A stretch of DNA of 13,481 nt from Kiritimatiellia bacterium (GTDB lineage: Bacteria > Verrucomicrobiota > Kiritimatiellia > RFP12 > UBA1067), in the NCBI GenBank assembly GCA_017411125.1, contig JAFPNP010000007.1, forward strand, positions 1 to 13,481, given 5' to 3'. The notes below the pieces were generated by a model that saw nothing but the letters and a program-made list of their open reading frames with translations, made no database searches and was not told where the DNA came from. Below, piece by piece: positions 1 through 7,818 of this stretch; position 1 is the stretch's first letter, and each line of letters starts with the position of its first letter. Position numbers and translations under genes: made by a program.

Positions 1-48
1 AACGGGGGACGATGAATTCCAATATGAATACAGGAAAGGGGACGTGCC
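1..48 (+). promoter_or_regulatory. Left edge: ribosome binding site of the LolA-like gene
   Basis: AGGAAAGGGG at 32-41 is a purine-rich Shine-Dalgarno-like stretch 7 nt before the ATG at 49 and supports that start. No promoter is visible, so the LolA-like gene is probably transcribed from upstream. The tail of an upstream gene may be present: one frame stops at 13-15, and another stays open from base 2 to a stop at 74-76. Too little is inside the window to choose between them. Confidence 0.5.
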
Positions 49-576
49 ATGCGCAAGTGGCGTTTTGTGTTTCTAGCCGCGCTCGCGGTTGCGGCGGCGC
101 AAGTGAATGCGGATTCCGCAGCGCCTTTTGAGCTTCCGGATTCGGCGTCCGGCACTTTCGTCCAGCGAAAGACGCTGGCGGACGTCGAGGTGACGATAAC
201 ATCTTCCGGCACGTTTCGCTTCGTGAAGGGAAGGTCGTTCGTGTGGAACACGCTCAAGCCTCTGCCGTCCACGTTCTCCGCCACGCCTGACTCGTATACG
301 TTCACCGCAGACGGCAAGAGCACGACGAGGAAGCTTTCCGAACTCAAGATGCCGGAAGGAATGCGTTCGCTGGTGAAGGGCGATTTTTCCGGATTGGCCG
401 ACGTGTTCGACGTCAAGAAGGAGACTGGCGGCTTTGCGGTGTTTGTCCCGAAGACGCGCGAACTTCGCGACTTCGTCAAGCGCTTCACCCTTGCCGGCGG
501 GGACTTCCCTACGCGCTTCACGCTTGACTACGCAAACGGGGACAGGCTTGAAATCGAATTGGCAAAAGACCGCTAG
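49..576 (+). CDS. LolA-like periplasmic lipid/lipoprotein carrier protein
   Basis: The 175-residue protein has a clear signal peptide: Arg/Lys residues at 2-5, a hydrophobic core at about 6-17, and a likely cleavage after VNA-21. The mature part has the single-domain pattern of the LolA superfamily (COG2834): a GTFVQRKTL strand near residue 36, an SSGTFRFVKGRSFVWNTLKP block at about 52-71, and a C-terminal strand pair ending in TRFTLDYANGDRLEIEL. LolA proteins carry acyl chains or lipoproteins across the periplasm. The version beside MMPL exporters in aryl-polyene-type clusters is thought to shuttle the lipid product. The gene overlaps the MMPL gene by about 29 nt, so the two are probably coupled. 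It is slightly shorter than typical housekeeping LolA. That and the context favour a cluster-specific paralogue. The family call is firm; the substrate is inferred. Confidence 0.82.
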   Translation: MRKWRFVFLAALAVAAAQVNADSAAPFELPDSASGTFVQRKTLADVEVTITSSGTFRFVKGRSFVWNTLKPLPSTFSATPDSYTFTADGKSTTRKLSELKMPEGMRSLVKGDFSGLADVFDVKKETGGFAVFVPKTRELRDFVKRFTLAGGDFPTRFTLDYANGDRLEIELAKDR

Positions 577-3493
577 ATGCGTCCTCGCGGCGATGATCGC
601 CGCCGCGCTGGCCGCGCTCGCGTTCACGTGCCGCAACGGCGTCGAGACCGATCTCTACGCATTGCTCGGTCCCGGCCGGAGCGACGTGCTGCGGTCGTTC
701 GCGGACAATGCGTGCATTCTCATGGAAGGTGCGGATTACGCTTCGCTTGACGAGCCGGCCGCAGAGTTGAGGGCGTTCGCGGCAAGCCGCATGAAAACGG
801 AGGCCGGCTCCATCCGCGAAACCGTCGCCGCAATAGCTCCCCGCAGCGGCGGCCTTCTCTCCGAAGAGACGCGCGCAAGGCTTCTGGCCGGGAAGTTCGA
901 CGAAGTCGCCCGCTCTTCGGCCGCAGCGCTCGTTTCAGGGATTCTCGCTCCAATCGTTTCCGTAAAACAAGATCCGTATCTTCTTGCCACGGACTACTTC
1001 ACGCATATCAAAACGTTGAACGGAGACGGCTGGACTTTCCGCGACGGCGATCTGGTGCGCGAGAAGGGCGGACGCTGCTATCGTCTTCTTTCCTTCAACG
1101 GACTGGATCCCTTCGACAGTGCTTTCGTCTGCGAACTCGCCGACCGTGCCCGCAAGGTTCACGCACATCCGTGCGGCGCTCCTTTCCACGCCGCCATTGC
1201 GATGGAAAAGTCGAAACGCGAGATCAACGTTCTTTCCGCGCTGTCGCTCGTCGCGGTGTTCGCTTTGGGCTTGTGGCTGTTTCGTTCGATGCGATTCGTC
1301 GCTCCGCTGGCGGCTACGCTCGCCTGTGCGTTTCTTGCGGCGACGGCCGCGGTATTCGCCGCATTCGGCAAACCGCACGTGTTGACGTTCGTTTTCGGAA
1401 CTTCGCTTATCGGGCTTGGGGTGGATTACGTCTATCACGCACAGACGGCGGGGAGCGTCCGGACGATACGGCGTCCGCTCGCATATGCACTTGCGACCAC
1501 GCTTGCCTGTTTCGCCCCGTTGGCGTTGTCGTCCGTTTCGGTGCTGCGTCAGATGGCGCTGTTCACAGACGCCGGCCTCTTCGCCGCGTGGACGTGCGTG
1601 ATGGCGTGGCCGTGGAAAGCGGGATTTCCGGCGGGCGAGGACGCCCGCCCTCCCGGGAGGGCGCGTGTCCTCACGCGCCGCTCGCCGCTTCTTTTGCTGT
1701 CGCTCATTGCGCTTGTCTTCGGCGCTGGCGTGTTTCGAATCCATTTCAGTTCCAGCCCTGCGAATTTCTACAGGCCAGATCCGTTCCTTGCCGAGGGAGA
1801 GGCAAAACTTCTTGAATTGAACTCCAAGGCGACATCCCGCATCGCCGTGGCAGAGGGACGAACGCTTCAGGAGGCGTTGGAACGCGAGGAGGATGCCGGG
1901 TTGAAAGGGCTTTCCTCGATCGTGCCGTCTCTGCGGCGGCAGCGCGAAAACGCCGCGCTCGTCGCAACGCTTCGGGAAAAGACTGGAAAGTCTTACACCG
2001 CGCTTACCGGAGTGCCTGTCGCGGATCCCGGCAAACAGGAACTGCTGGATCCGGAAAAGGTCTCCGATCCGCTTCTGCGGCGCATGGTGCGTTCGGCCTG
2101 CGTGAAGGCCAATGGCCGCGTGATGCTGCTTTCGCCGTTTGCTGCGGACAGGGGCGATCCGCCTCCGGGCGTGCGCGTGATGGAACCGGCGCGCGAAGTT
2201 TCCGGGATGTTCGATTCATATGCGAGGGAGGCGTACAAGTTGCTTGGAATCTCCTTCGTCGTGCTTGCAGCTTTCTTTGTGGCAACAAGGAAGATGCGTT
2301 CCGTAGCGATCGTGCCGGTTGCCGCTGCGCTTTCGACGCTCGGCGTTCTCGGATGGTGCGGAGTGCCGCTTACGTTCTTCCATGCTTTGTGCTTCTTCCT
2401 TTTCACGGGGATGGGGATCGATTATGCGATATTCCACGGCGGCAATCCGTCGCCGCGCACGCGCAGGGTCGTGTTTGTATCGTTCCTCACAAGCTGCGCG
2501 GCGTTCGGACTGCTGGCGTTTACGTCGTTCGCCGTGACGCGGGCGATGGGCGGCACGCTTGCGCTGGGATTGTTTTTCTCGTATCTTTTTTCGCTCGCCA
2601 CGATACCGCCCAGCGCCGGGAACGCCGCCTCAGGGGCTTGGTACGATCAGCCTGAGAGGGGCGCGGGGCGGTTGCGCATGGCGTTCCTGTGGGGCGTCTA
2701 CCGTTTTCTCGGCAAGAACGCGCTCAAGGTCGCCGTCGTGCCGGTCGCGGCGTGCATCTACGCATTCGCCGCGCCCGTCCGCCGCAACCTGCGCGCTTTC
2801 TACGCCGCAGCGGGACGAAAGGGGCGGATCTTCCGTCACGTTCTCGACTTCGCGTGGTCGCTTGCGGACAAGGTTGACGCCTGCACTCTCAAGAAAAACC
2901 TGCCGCGCCTTGCCGTCCGCGACGACGCCGGCGGACGCGCTTTCCGCAAACTGGTTGCTTCCGGGAAGGGGGCGTTTCTGGTGTCAACGCACGTCGGCAC
3001 AGTGGAGGTGCTGCCTGCGCTGGCGCAGGGCGGCGGGCGCGTCCCGCACGTACACGCCTTCCAGCAGATGGGGCACGACGCCGCGTTCACGCGGCAGTTC
3101 GCGGCGCATGTCGATGCATCTGCGCTCACTCTTCACGCAGTGGAGGAAATAGGCGTGGAGACCGCCGCCGAAATGCAGGCGGCGATCGGTCGCGGCGATC
3201 TTGTCTTGATGGCGGGCGACCGCGTGTCCGCCGGATCGCGCGCCGTGCTGCGGCACGAGTTCCTCGGACGGACGTGCGAATGGCCGAAGGGCGTTTTCGT
3301 TTTCGCCCGGCTGATGGAGTGCCCGGTGTTTTTCGTCACGTGCGTCCGCACGGGGTGGAATGCGTTCGAGGCGCATTTCGAACAGGCGGAGGGAGAGGAC
3401 GCGTTCGATGCCTACGTCTGCTTCCTTGAACGGGAGGCGCGCGCTCGTCCCGACCAATGGCATCACTTCCACGACTTCTTCGGCCATGATTGA
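548..3493 (+). CDS. MMPL/RND-family exporter fused to a C-terminal LpxL-like acyltransferase
   Basis: This is a 981-residue inner-membrane protein if translation starts at TTG 548. That start follows a GGGGA/AGG stretch and gives the expected N-terminus, with Lys/Arg followed by a hydrophobic helix and then VETDLYALL. An ATG at 593 is possible but has no ribosome site and removes the positive charges. The MMPL part (about residues 1-690) has two RND halves, each a large periplasmic loop followed by a helix bundle. The transport-motif helices carry GLGVDYVYH (about nt 1410-1436) and GMGIDYAIFH (about nt 2410-2440). From about nt 2680 the chain becomes an LPLAT/LpxL-type acyltransferase, with the HxxxxE motif as STHVGTVE (His near residue 815, Glu near 820), then LMAGDRVS and the C-terminal QWHHFHDFF. 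MMPL proteins export lipids, and LpxL-type enzymes transfer acyl chains. The fusion suggests acylation coupled to export of a polyene or fatty-acid product. No stop or frameshift separates the parts. Confidence 0.85.
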   Translation: MKSNWQKTARCVLAAMIAAALAALAFTCRNGVETDLYALLGPGRSDVLRSFADNACILMEGADYASLDEPAAELRAFAASRMKTEAGSIRETVAAIAPRSGGLLSEETRARLLAGKFDEVARSSAAALVSGILAPIVSVKQDPYLLATDYFTHIKTLNGDGWTFRDGDLVREKGGRCYRLLSFNGLDPFDSAFVCELADRARKVHAHPCGAPFHAAIAMEKSKREINVLSALSLVAVFALGLWLFRSMRFVAPLAATLACAFLAATAAVFAAFGKPHVLTFVFGTSLIGLGVDYVYHAQTAGSVRTIRRPLAYALATTLACFAPLALSSVSVLRQMALFTDAGLFAAWTCVMAWPWKAGFPAGEDARPPGRARVLTRRSPLLLLSLIALVFGAGVFRIHFSSSPANFYRPDPFLAEGEAKLLELNSKATSRIAVAEGRTLQEALEREEDAGLKGLSSIVPSLRRQRENAALVATLREKTGKSYTALTGVPVADPGKQELLDPEKVSDPLLRRMVRSACVKANGRVMLLSPFAADRGDPPPGVRVMEPAREVSGMFDSYAREAYKLLGISFVVLAAFFVATRKMRSVAIVPVAAALSTLGVLGWCGVPLTFFHALCFFLFTGMGIDYAIFHGGNPSPRTRRVVFVSFLTSCAAFGLLAFTSFAVTRAMGGTLALGLFFSYLFSLATIPPSAGNAASGAWYDQPERGAGRLRMAFLWGVYRFLGKNALKVAVVPVAACIYAFAAPVRRNLRAFYAAAGRKGRIFRHVLDFAWSLADKVDACTLKKNLPRLAVRDDAGGRAFRKLVASGKGAFLVSTHVGTVEVLPALAQGGGRVPHVHAFQQMGHDAAFTRQFAAHVDASALTLHAVEEIGVETAAEMQAAIGRGDLVLMAGDRVSAGSRAVLRHEFLGRTCEWPKGVFVFARLMECPVFFVTCVRTGWNAFEAHFEQAEGEDAFDAYVCFLEREARARPDQWHHFHDFFGHD
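1630..1679. repeat. Nested palindromic element inside the MMPL coding sequence
   Basis: Three perfect inverted repeats overlap within 50 bp: GGCGGGCG-agga-CGCCCGCC (1630-1649), the 18-bp palindrome CGCCCTCCCGGGAGGGCG (1646-1663), and GGCGCGTG-tcct-CACGCGCC (1660-1679). The whole block is itself almost palindromic, so both strands encode a similar peptide (EDARPPGRARVL on +, EDTRPPGRAGVL on -). It keeps the reading frame and adds about 17 residues between the sixth and seventh membrane helices of the exporter, a place where extra residues should be tolerated. This looks like a mobile palindromic element comparable in concept to Rickettsia palindromic elements. The palindromes are seen directly; mobility is inferred. 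Only one copy was found in the window. Confidence 0.75.
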
Positions 3494-4436
3494 CAGCATT
3501 CTTTTGGTGTCCAGACAAGTGGGCGTCTTGTTCGCCCTTATGGCCGTCGGGTTCCTCTGCAACAAGCGGAGGCTGCTCGACGAAACCGCAGTCAAGGGGA
3601 TGACTGAACTTCTCGTCCTCGTAGTGACGCCGTGCATAATCGTGCATTCCTTTCTGCAGCAGACGTTTGCGCCGTCTCTTCTCGGCGATCTTGGATGGGC
3701 GCTTGCCGCATCCGCGTTCGCGCAGGTGGCCGGAACGGTTCTTGCCGTCATTTTCCTTCGCGGCGGCGATCCGCGCCGCGAGGGCGTGATGCGTTTCGCA
3801 GTCGTTTTCTCGAACGCGGGGTTCATGGGAATCCCGCTCGAGAACGCTCTTCTCGGCGCGGACGGCGTGTTCTTCGGGGCGATGTACGTCGTCGTGTTCA
3901 ACCTTACGTGCTGGAGTCTTGGAGTGGCGATGATGTGCCGCGGCGCCGGGGGCGCGGGGTGGCGTTCGCTGCTGGTGAATCCCGGAACGGTCGGCGTGTC
4001 GATCGGCTTTCCGTTGTTCCTTTTTTCGGTCGAACTTCCCGAAGTGGCGGCTCGTCCGGTGGAGATGCTTGCCGATCTCAACACGCCACTGGCCATGATC
4101 ATGGCTGGGTGGTACCTTGCGAAGACGGACCTCCGCGCGGTGCTGCGCCGCAGGGCTGCCTACGGCGTGGCCGTTCTCAGGCTCGTGGCGGCTCCGATTG
4201 CGGTCGTCGGCGCGCTTGCCGGGCTGCGGACGCTCGTACCCGCTCTCAATCCGACGATGTGCGAGGCGGTGACGATTGCGGCGGCGGCGCCTGTCGCGGC
4301 GCTTACGACGGTGATTGCGGCGCGGTACGACAGGGACGTTTCGACGGCCACGGGGCTCGTGGCCGGCACCACGCTGCTTTCGATAGCGACGATGCCGCCG
4401 ATAGTTGGCTTCGCCATGTGGCTTTTCGGACGCTAG
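3486..4436 (+). CDS. AEC-family (auxin efflux carrier-like) permease
   Basis: The 316-residue protein begins at the ATG at 3486, whose first 8 nt overlap the end of the exporter gene (ATGATTGA), which indicates translational coupling. It is almost entirely hydrophobic helices arranged as two five-helix halves. The N-terminal VSRQVGVLFALMAVGFLCNKR followed by GMTELLVLVVTPCIIVHSF, the SNAGFMGIPL signature after the third or fourth helix, and a second-half LNTPLAMIMAGWYLA are characteristic of the AEC family (PF03547). Members export or import carboxylates such as malate or malonate, or amphipathic acids; the substrate cannot be read from the sequence. Its place as the last gene of the + strand run could mean it serves the upstream biosynthetic cluster, but a hitchhiking position is equally possible. 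It ends directly against the stop of the convergent gene. Confidence 0.88.
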   Translation: MIDSILLVSRQVGVLFALMAVGFLCNKRRLLDETAVKGMTELLVLVVTPCIIVHSFLQQTFAPSLLGDLGWALAASAFAQVAGTVLAVIFLRGGDPRREGVMRFAVVFSNAGFMGIPLENALLGADGVFFGAMYVVVFNLTCWSLGVAMMCRGAGGAGWRSLLVNPGTVGVSIGFPLFLFSVELPEVAARPVEMLADLNTPLAMIMAGWYLAKTDLRAVLRRRAAYGVAVLRLVAAPIAVVGALAGLRTLVPALNPTMCEAVTIAAAAPVAALTTVIAARYDRDVSTATGLVAGTTLLSIATMPPIVGFAMWLFGR

Positions 4437-4955
4437 CTATCTCGCCAGCCTGAAAATCGCGGCTGCGACGAGAACCGCCGTCGCAACGATGGCCGCGAAA
4501 ATCGCAATCCTCGTGCGCCTGCGAGCGATGCCGGCAAGGACTTGCCTTCTGACTGCGGCAAATTCTTCCTTCGCCTTTTGTTCGGCGCGACGGCGTTTCT
4601 CCGCCGCGTTCTGGTCGCGGGAGTTTTCGCCTGTTTGCCGCCGTTTGGCGAGGAGAACGCGGATGTCGTTCAAATGCCGTCTTTCGTCGTCGTCTATAAC
4701 CGGGCAGTCCAGCAGGTAGTCTACATCGCGAAATGTCAGCTCATGCTGGATTTCGGAGAATATGCCGTTGACCTGCCCGTTGTCCGCTTTATCGCCAAAG
4801 TGCATTTGGTAGAAAAGCAGTCCGAGAAACATTTTCGCTCCTTGCGGGGCGTTGTCGTACATGTCTGCCAGCTCGCGATCCTTGCGGCACGCCGCAACGG
4901 CCGCCTGGAACTCGTCGGCGGAAATGGCTTTCGCGTTTTTCACGGCTTCGTCCAT
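4437..4955 (-). CDS. Tail-anchored coiled-coil protein of unknown function
   Basis: The protein has 172 residues if it starts at the ATG at 4955, which follows AGGAAGTGGAG; an upstream in-frame ATG at 5021 would overlap ftsK and lacks support. I do not recognise a family. Three parts are visible: an acidic, mostly helical N-terminal domain (about residues 1-95) with MYDNAPQGAKMFLGLLFYQM and ELTFRDVDYLLDCPV; a strongly charged Arg/Lys/Glu-rich helix (about 100-145) that should form a coiled coil; and one C-terminal membrane helix, IAIFAAIVATAVLVAAAIF, followed by LAR. The topology is that of a tail-anchored cytoplasmic protein. It lies 62 nt downstream of ftsK on the same strand and is probably the last gene of that operon. 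Its stop codon abuts the stop of the convergent permease gene with no spacer. A link to the divisome is inference from position only. Confidence 0.7.
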   Translation of the reverse strand: MDEAVKNAKAISADEFQAAVAACRKDRELADMYDNAPQGAKMFLGLLFYQMHFGDKADNGQVNGIFSEIQHELTFRDVDYLLDCPVIDDDERRHLNDIRVLLAKRRQTGENSRDQNAAEKRRRAEQKAKEEFAAVRRQVLAGIARRRTRIAIFAAIVATAVLVAAAIFRLAR

Positions 4956-5017
4956 GTCTCCACTTCCTTTCTTTCCCTTTCTGCAATCCAGTAGTCGGCG
5001 TCTTCCAGGACGTAGCG

Positions 5018-7651
5018 TCACCCTTCGGACGGGTCGGGAGGAAGGGCGAATGCCGTGCCGTCTTCTTCCTGCGATCCGTCTGCGGGGGCGTCGGATGCCT
5101 CCACACCGCCGTTGAGCAGCGTTTCCGGATCGATTAGGATTTCGCGCGGCCCCGCGCCGCGTGTCGGGCCGATGATGCCGCGCTCCTCCAGCAAGTCCAT
5201 GATTCTCGCGGCATGGTTGTAGCCGATGCCCATGCGGCGCTGCAGATGGGATATGGAGGCGCGTTTCGTGTCGCGCAGTACTTCAAGCGCGCGGCGGAAA
5301 AGACCTTCTTCCTTCGATGCCGTCATGCCGGCCGGCGGCGGCACGCCTCCGACCACTTCCGTGGCCATCGGCTCCGGGGCGGGATTGGGCGGCGGCGTTT
5401 CGTCGTCCATCTCTTCGTCCAACGCCTCGGACGGATCGGCCTCCTTGATTTTCTCCATGCGCTTGGTGAGGGCTTCGTCGAAGTTGGGATTGGAATGCTC
5501 GCCTATGAATTCTATGATACGGTTGATTTCTTCGTCCGCGATGTAGGAGCCTTGGGCGCGGAGAAGGCGTCCGTCAGCCATCTTGAAGAGCATGTCGCCC
5601 TTGCCGATGAGCTGCTCGGATCCCTGCGCGTCGAGGATCGTGCGCGAGTCGATGGAGGACGATGTCTTGAAAGCGATGCGTCCAGGGATGTTCGACTTGA
5701 TCGTGCCGGTGATGACTTTCGTGTCGGGGCGCTGCGTGGCGAGAATGAGGTGGATTCCCGTAGCGCGGGCAAGAGCGGTGAGTCGCGCGATGACGGGTTC
5801 GACCTCTTTGCCAGCCGCCTGCATCACGTCTGCGACCTCGTCGATGATGATGACGATGTAGGGGATTGTGCGCGGGATGTCCTTGTCGCCGACTGCTTCT
5901 TCTCCGCCGAACATGTCCGGTTGCGACACCGTCGTGCGCGTGTTGAAGTCCACGATGTTGCGGCATCCCGCCCGCGAGAACATCCTGAGCCGCTTCTCCA
6001 TTTCCACGAGCGCGGCGCGGAGGGCGAACACTACTTTCTTCGTGTCGTTGATGATCGGCACGAGCAGATGCGGGAGCTGGTTGTACGAAACGAACTCCAC
6101 CCGCTTGGGGTCTACCATGATGAAGCGCAGCTGCTCCGGAGTGCGGCACATGAGAAGCCCGTTGATTATGGAGTTGAGGCACACGGACTTGCCCTGTCCC
6201 GTCGCGCCGGCCACGAGCATGTGCGGAAGCTTGGCGAGGTCCACTACGAGGTCGTTCCCGGCGGCGTCTTTGCCCAAGAGCAGCGGCAGCTGGAACTTGC
6301 CGGGGCTGTTCTTCCGCCAGAGATCGCCGTCGATTATCTCGCGGAAATGCACGGACGCCGGCTTCAGGTTGGGAACCTCGATGCCGACGGCGTTCTTTCC
6401 GGGAATCGGCGCTTCGATGCGCAGCGAGGTGGCCTGGAGCGCCATCTGCAGGTTGCGCGCCAAGCCGGCCACTTTCTCGACGCGGGTGCCGAGATCGAGC
6501 GTGAGCGCGTACTGCGTGACGACAGGTCCGGCGACGTAGTACGCCAGTTCGGCGTTCACGTCGAACACCTTGAGCGTGTCTATCAGCCGCTGCGCCATGG
6601 CGGACACGTTTTCTCCCGGTCCGCCGTCCTTTTGTGGAACAGGGTTGAGCAGTTCGACCGGCGGAAGGATGTACGGCCCTTTGTCTTCCATTTCGCTCTT
6701 GGGCTGCTCTGCGGATACGGGCGTCGCCGGTGTCGGAACCGGAGCAGGTTTTGGCTGCGGTTTGGGCGCGGGTTCTTCCTGCGCCGGCTTGATAGGCGCT
6801 TGCTCCGCCCTGAGGCGCTCGCGCACGGCGGCGATTTCCTCCTCTTCCTTTCGCCGTTGTTCTTCTTTCTCCTTGCGTGCGGCTTCGCGTTCTGCTATCA
6901 ACGCGGCCTTTCGCTCCTCGCGCGCGGCGCGCGCGGCGGCTTTGGCGGCGGCTTTTTCGGCGGCGATGCGCTCCTTTTCCGCGATCCGTTCCGCCTTCGC
7001 GGCGTCGCGGGCCGCGCGCGCCGCGTCCACGGCGCCCGCCTCGTTGGCGTCGCCGTCTTCCGTGTGCCTGTCCGCAGCCCAGTCCGTCAGTTTGGCAAAA
7101 GCCGATATGACGTTGTGCGGGCCGATTGTGACGAGCAGCGAGAACGCCGCGAGACTAGCCATAAGTACGCAGGCGCCGAAGGGCGCGAGGTGGCGCACGA
7201 GCCCGCGCGTCATTACGAGATATCCTATCGCACCTCCCGCGTTCGGCGCGATGTTGAGTTCGCGCAGCAATGGCGCGAACTGCGTCGACGCGCCCGCGAC
7301 CTGCAGCAGGCACGTGGCAGCGAATACGAACAGCGACACGCCCAGTGTCCGGCGTCCGGGATGGCAAGTGTTCCCCAGGACGAGGCGCAGTCCGGCGTAG
7401 ACGCATATGACGGGCGCGAACCAGACTCCGAGACCGAAGAACTGGTAACCGATGTACGCGAACCAGTCCCCGGCGACGCCGATGAGGTTCGATGTCGGCG
7501 CGGGCGGTATGCAGAGGTCGGATATGCTGTGCCAGTCGTAGGTGCACAACGCGAGGAACGGGAAGAGCGCGACCGGGAACATGAAGAACCCGACGACCCT
7601 GCGCCGCATGCGGGATTCGTTTTCCGACTGGTCGGTGGGGCGTTGCTGCAT
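5018..7651 (-). CDS. ftsK: DNA translocase FtsK
   Basis: The 877-residue protein has the FtsK/SpoIIIE architecture. About four membrane helices lie in residues 15-185. An Ala/Glu/Lys/Arg-rich coiled-coil region at about 200-290 is followed by a Pro-rich linker to about 325. The RecA-like motor carries Walker A GATGQGKS at about 481-488 and Walker B IVIIIDEVAD near 600, then the LATQRPD segment. A winged-helix gamma domain at about 778-845 contains HLQRRMGIGYNHAARIMDLL. The motor pumps chromosomal DNA through the division septum, and the gamma domain reads polar sequences and stimulates XerCD recombination at dif in characterised homologues. The linker is much shorter than in E. coli. The ATG at 7651 follows GGAGG by about 10 nt and overlaps the stop of the preceding 55-residue gene by one base (TGATG), so translation is probably coupled. 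All key motor residues are present. Confidence 0.97.
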   Translation of the reverse strand: MQQRPTDQSENESRMRRRVVGFFMFPVALFPFLALCTYDWHSISDLCIPPAPTSNLIGVAGDWFAYIGYQFFGLGVWFAPVICVYAGLRLVLGNTCHPGRRTLGVSLFVFAATCLLQVAGASTQFAPLLRELNIAPNAGGAIGYLVMTRGLVRHLAPFGACVLMASLAAFSLLVTIGPHNVISAFAKLTDWAADRHTEDGDANEAGAVDAARAARDAAKAERIAEKERIAAEKAAAKAAARAAREERKAALIAEREAARKEKEEQRRKEEEEIAAVRERLRAEQAPIKPAQEEPAPKPQPKPAPVPTPATPVSAEQPKSEMEDKGPYILPPVELLNPVPQKDGGPGENVSAMAQRLIDTLKVFDVNAELAYYVAGPVVTQYALTLDLGTRVEKVAGLARNLQMALQATSLRIEAPIPGKNAVGIEVPNLKPASVHFREIIDGDLWRKNSPGKFQLPLLLGKDAAGNDLVVDLAKLPHMLVAGATGQGKSVCLNSIINGLLMCRTPEQLRFIMVDPKRVEFVSYNQLPHLLVPIINDTKKVVFALRAALVEMEKRLRMFSRAGCRNIVDFNTRTTVSQPDMFGGEEAVGDKDIPRTIPYIVIIIDEVADVMQAAGKEVEPVIARLTALARATGIHLILATQRPDTKVITGTIKSNIPGRIAFKTSSSIDSRTILDAQGSEQLIGKGDMLFKMADGRLLRAQGSYIADEEINRIIEFIGEHSNPNFDEALTKRMEKIKEADPSEALDEEMDDETPPPNPAPEPMATEVVGGVPPPAGMTASKEEGLFRRALEVLRDTKRASISHLQRRMGIGYNHAARIMDLLEERGIIGPTRGAGPREILIDPETLLNGGVEASDAPADGSQEEDGTAFALPPDPSEG

Positions 7652-7818
7652 CAGTCGGCGCCCTCCGTGATTGCAGGTGCGCCGAAGAGCGGCTGCTCGG
7701 TGTACAGGCGCGTGGTGGACATGGAATCGCGCACGGCGTAGAACACGATTATCGCGAGCACGAGCGCCAGAAGCTTCAGTCCGAGGTTGCTTGTGAAGAA
7801 TGACAGTATGCGGTTCAT
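7651..7818 (-). CDS. Miniature CdaR/YbbR-like membrane protein
   Basis: A 55-residue protein starts at ATG 7818 behind a strong AAAGGAG site 6 nt upstream. It overlaps the cdaA stop by 4 nt (ATGA) and the ftsK start by 1 nt. Its N-terminus (ILSFFTSNLGLKLLALVLAI, then IVFYAVRDS) matches the anchor of YbbR/CdaR proteins, which regulate the diadenylate cyclase CdaA. A normal CdaR then has several extracytoplasmic YbbR domains totalling hundreds of residues; here only about 24 residues follow the helix. The tight overlaps and good ribosome site argue for a functional small gene rather than a broken one. Assignment rests on the helix pattern plus position after cdaA, so it is moderate. An unrelated single-pass peptide is the alternative. 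The helix could contact the membrane domain of CdaA, but this is inference. Confidence 0.65.
   Translation of the reverse strand: MNRILSFFTSNLGLKLLALVLAIIVFYAVRDSMSTTRLYTEQPLFGAPAITEGAD

Noticed and set aside
2..76. Possible C-terminal end of an upstream gene overlapping the LolA-like start
   Set aside because: A frame open from base 2 to a stop at 74-76 would overlap by 28 nt, similar to the next junction, but a stop at 13-15 in another frame is equally plausible. The fragment is too short to decide.
434..547. Earlier in-frame ATG (434) for the MMPL gene
   Set aside because: It would overlap the LolA-like gene by 143 nt, and the extra residues are Arg/Ser-rich and unlike any MMPL N-terminus. 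TTG 548 gives the expected anchor helix.
2984..4102. 372-codon minus-strand open frame across the exporter end and the permease
   Set aside because: It spans two well-supported + strand genes in antisense and shows no family features.
5213..7741. 842-codon open frame on the + strand opposite ftsK
   Set aside because: It is the mirror of a GC-rich real gene. The translation is Arg/Gly/His-rich with no domain, and ftsK on the other strand is certain.
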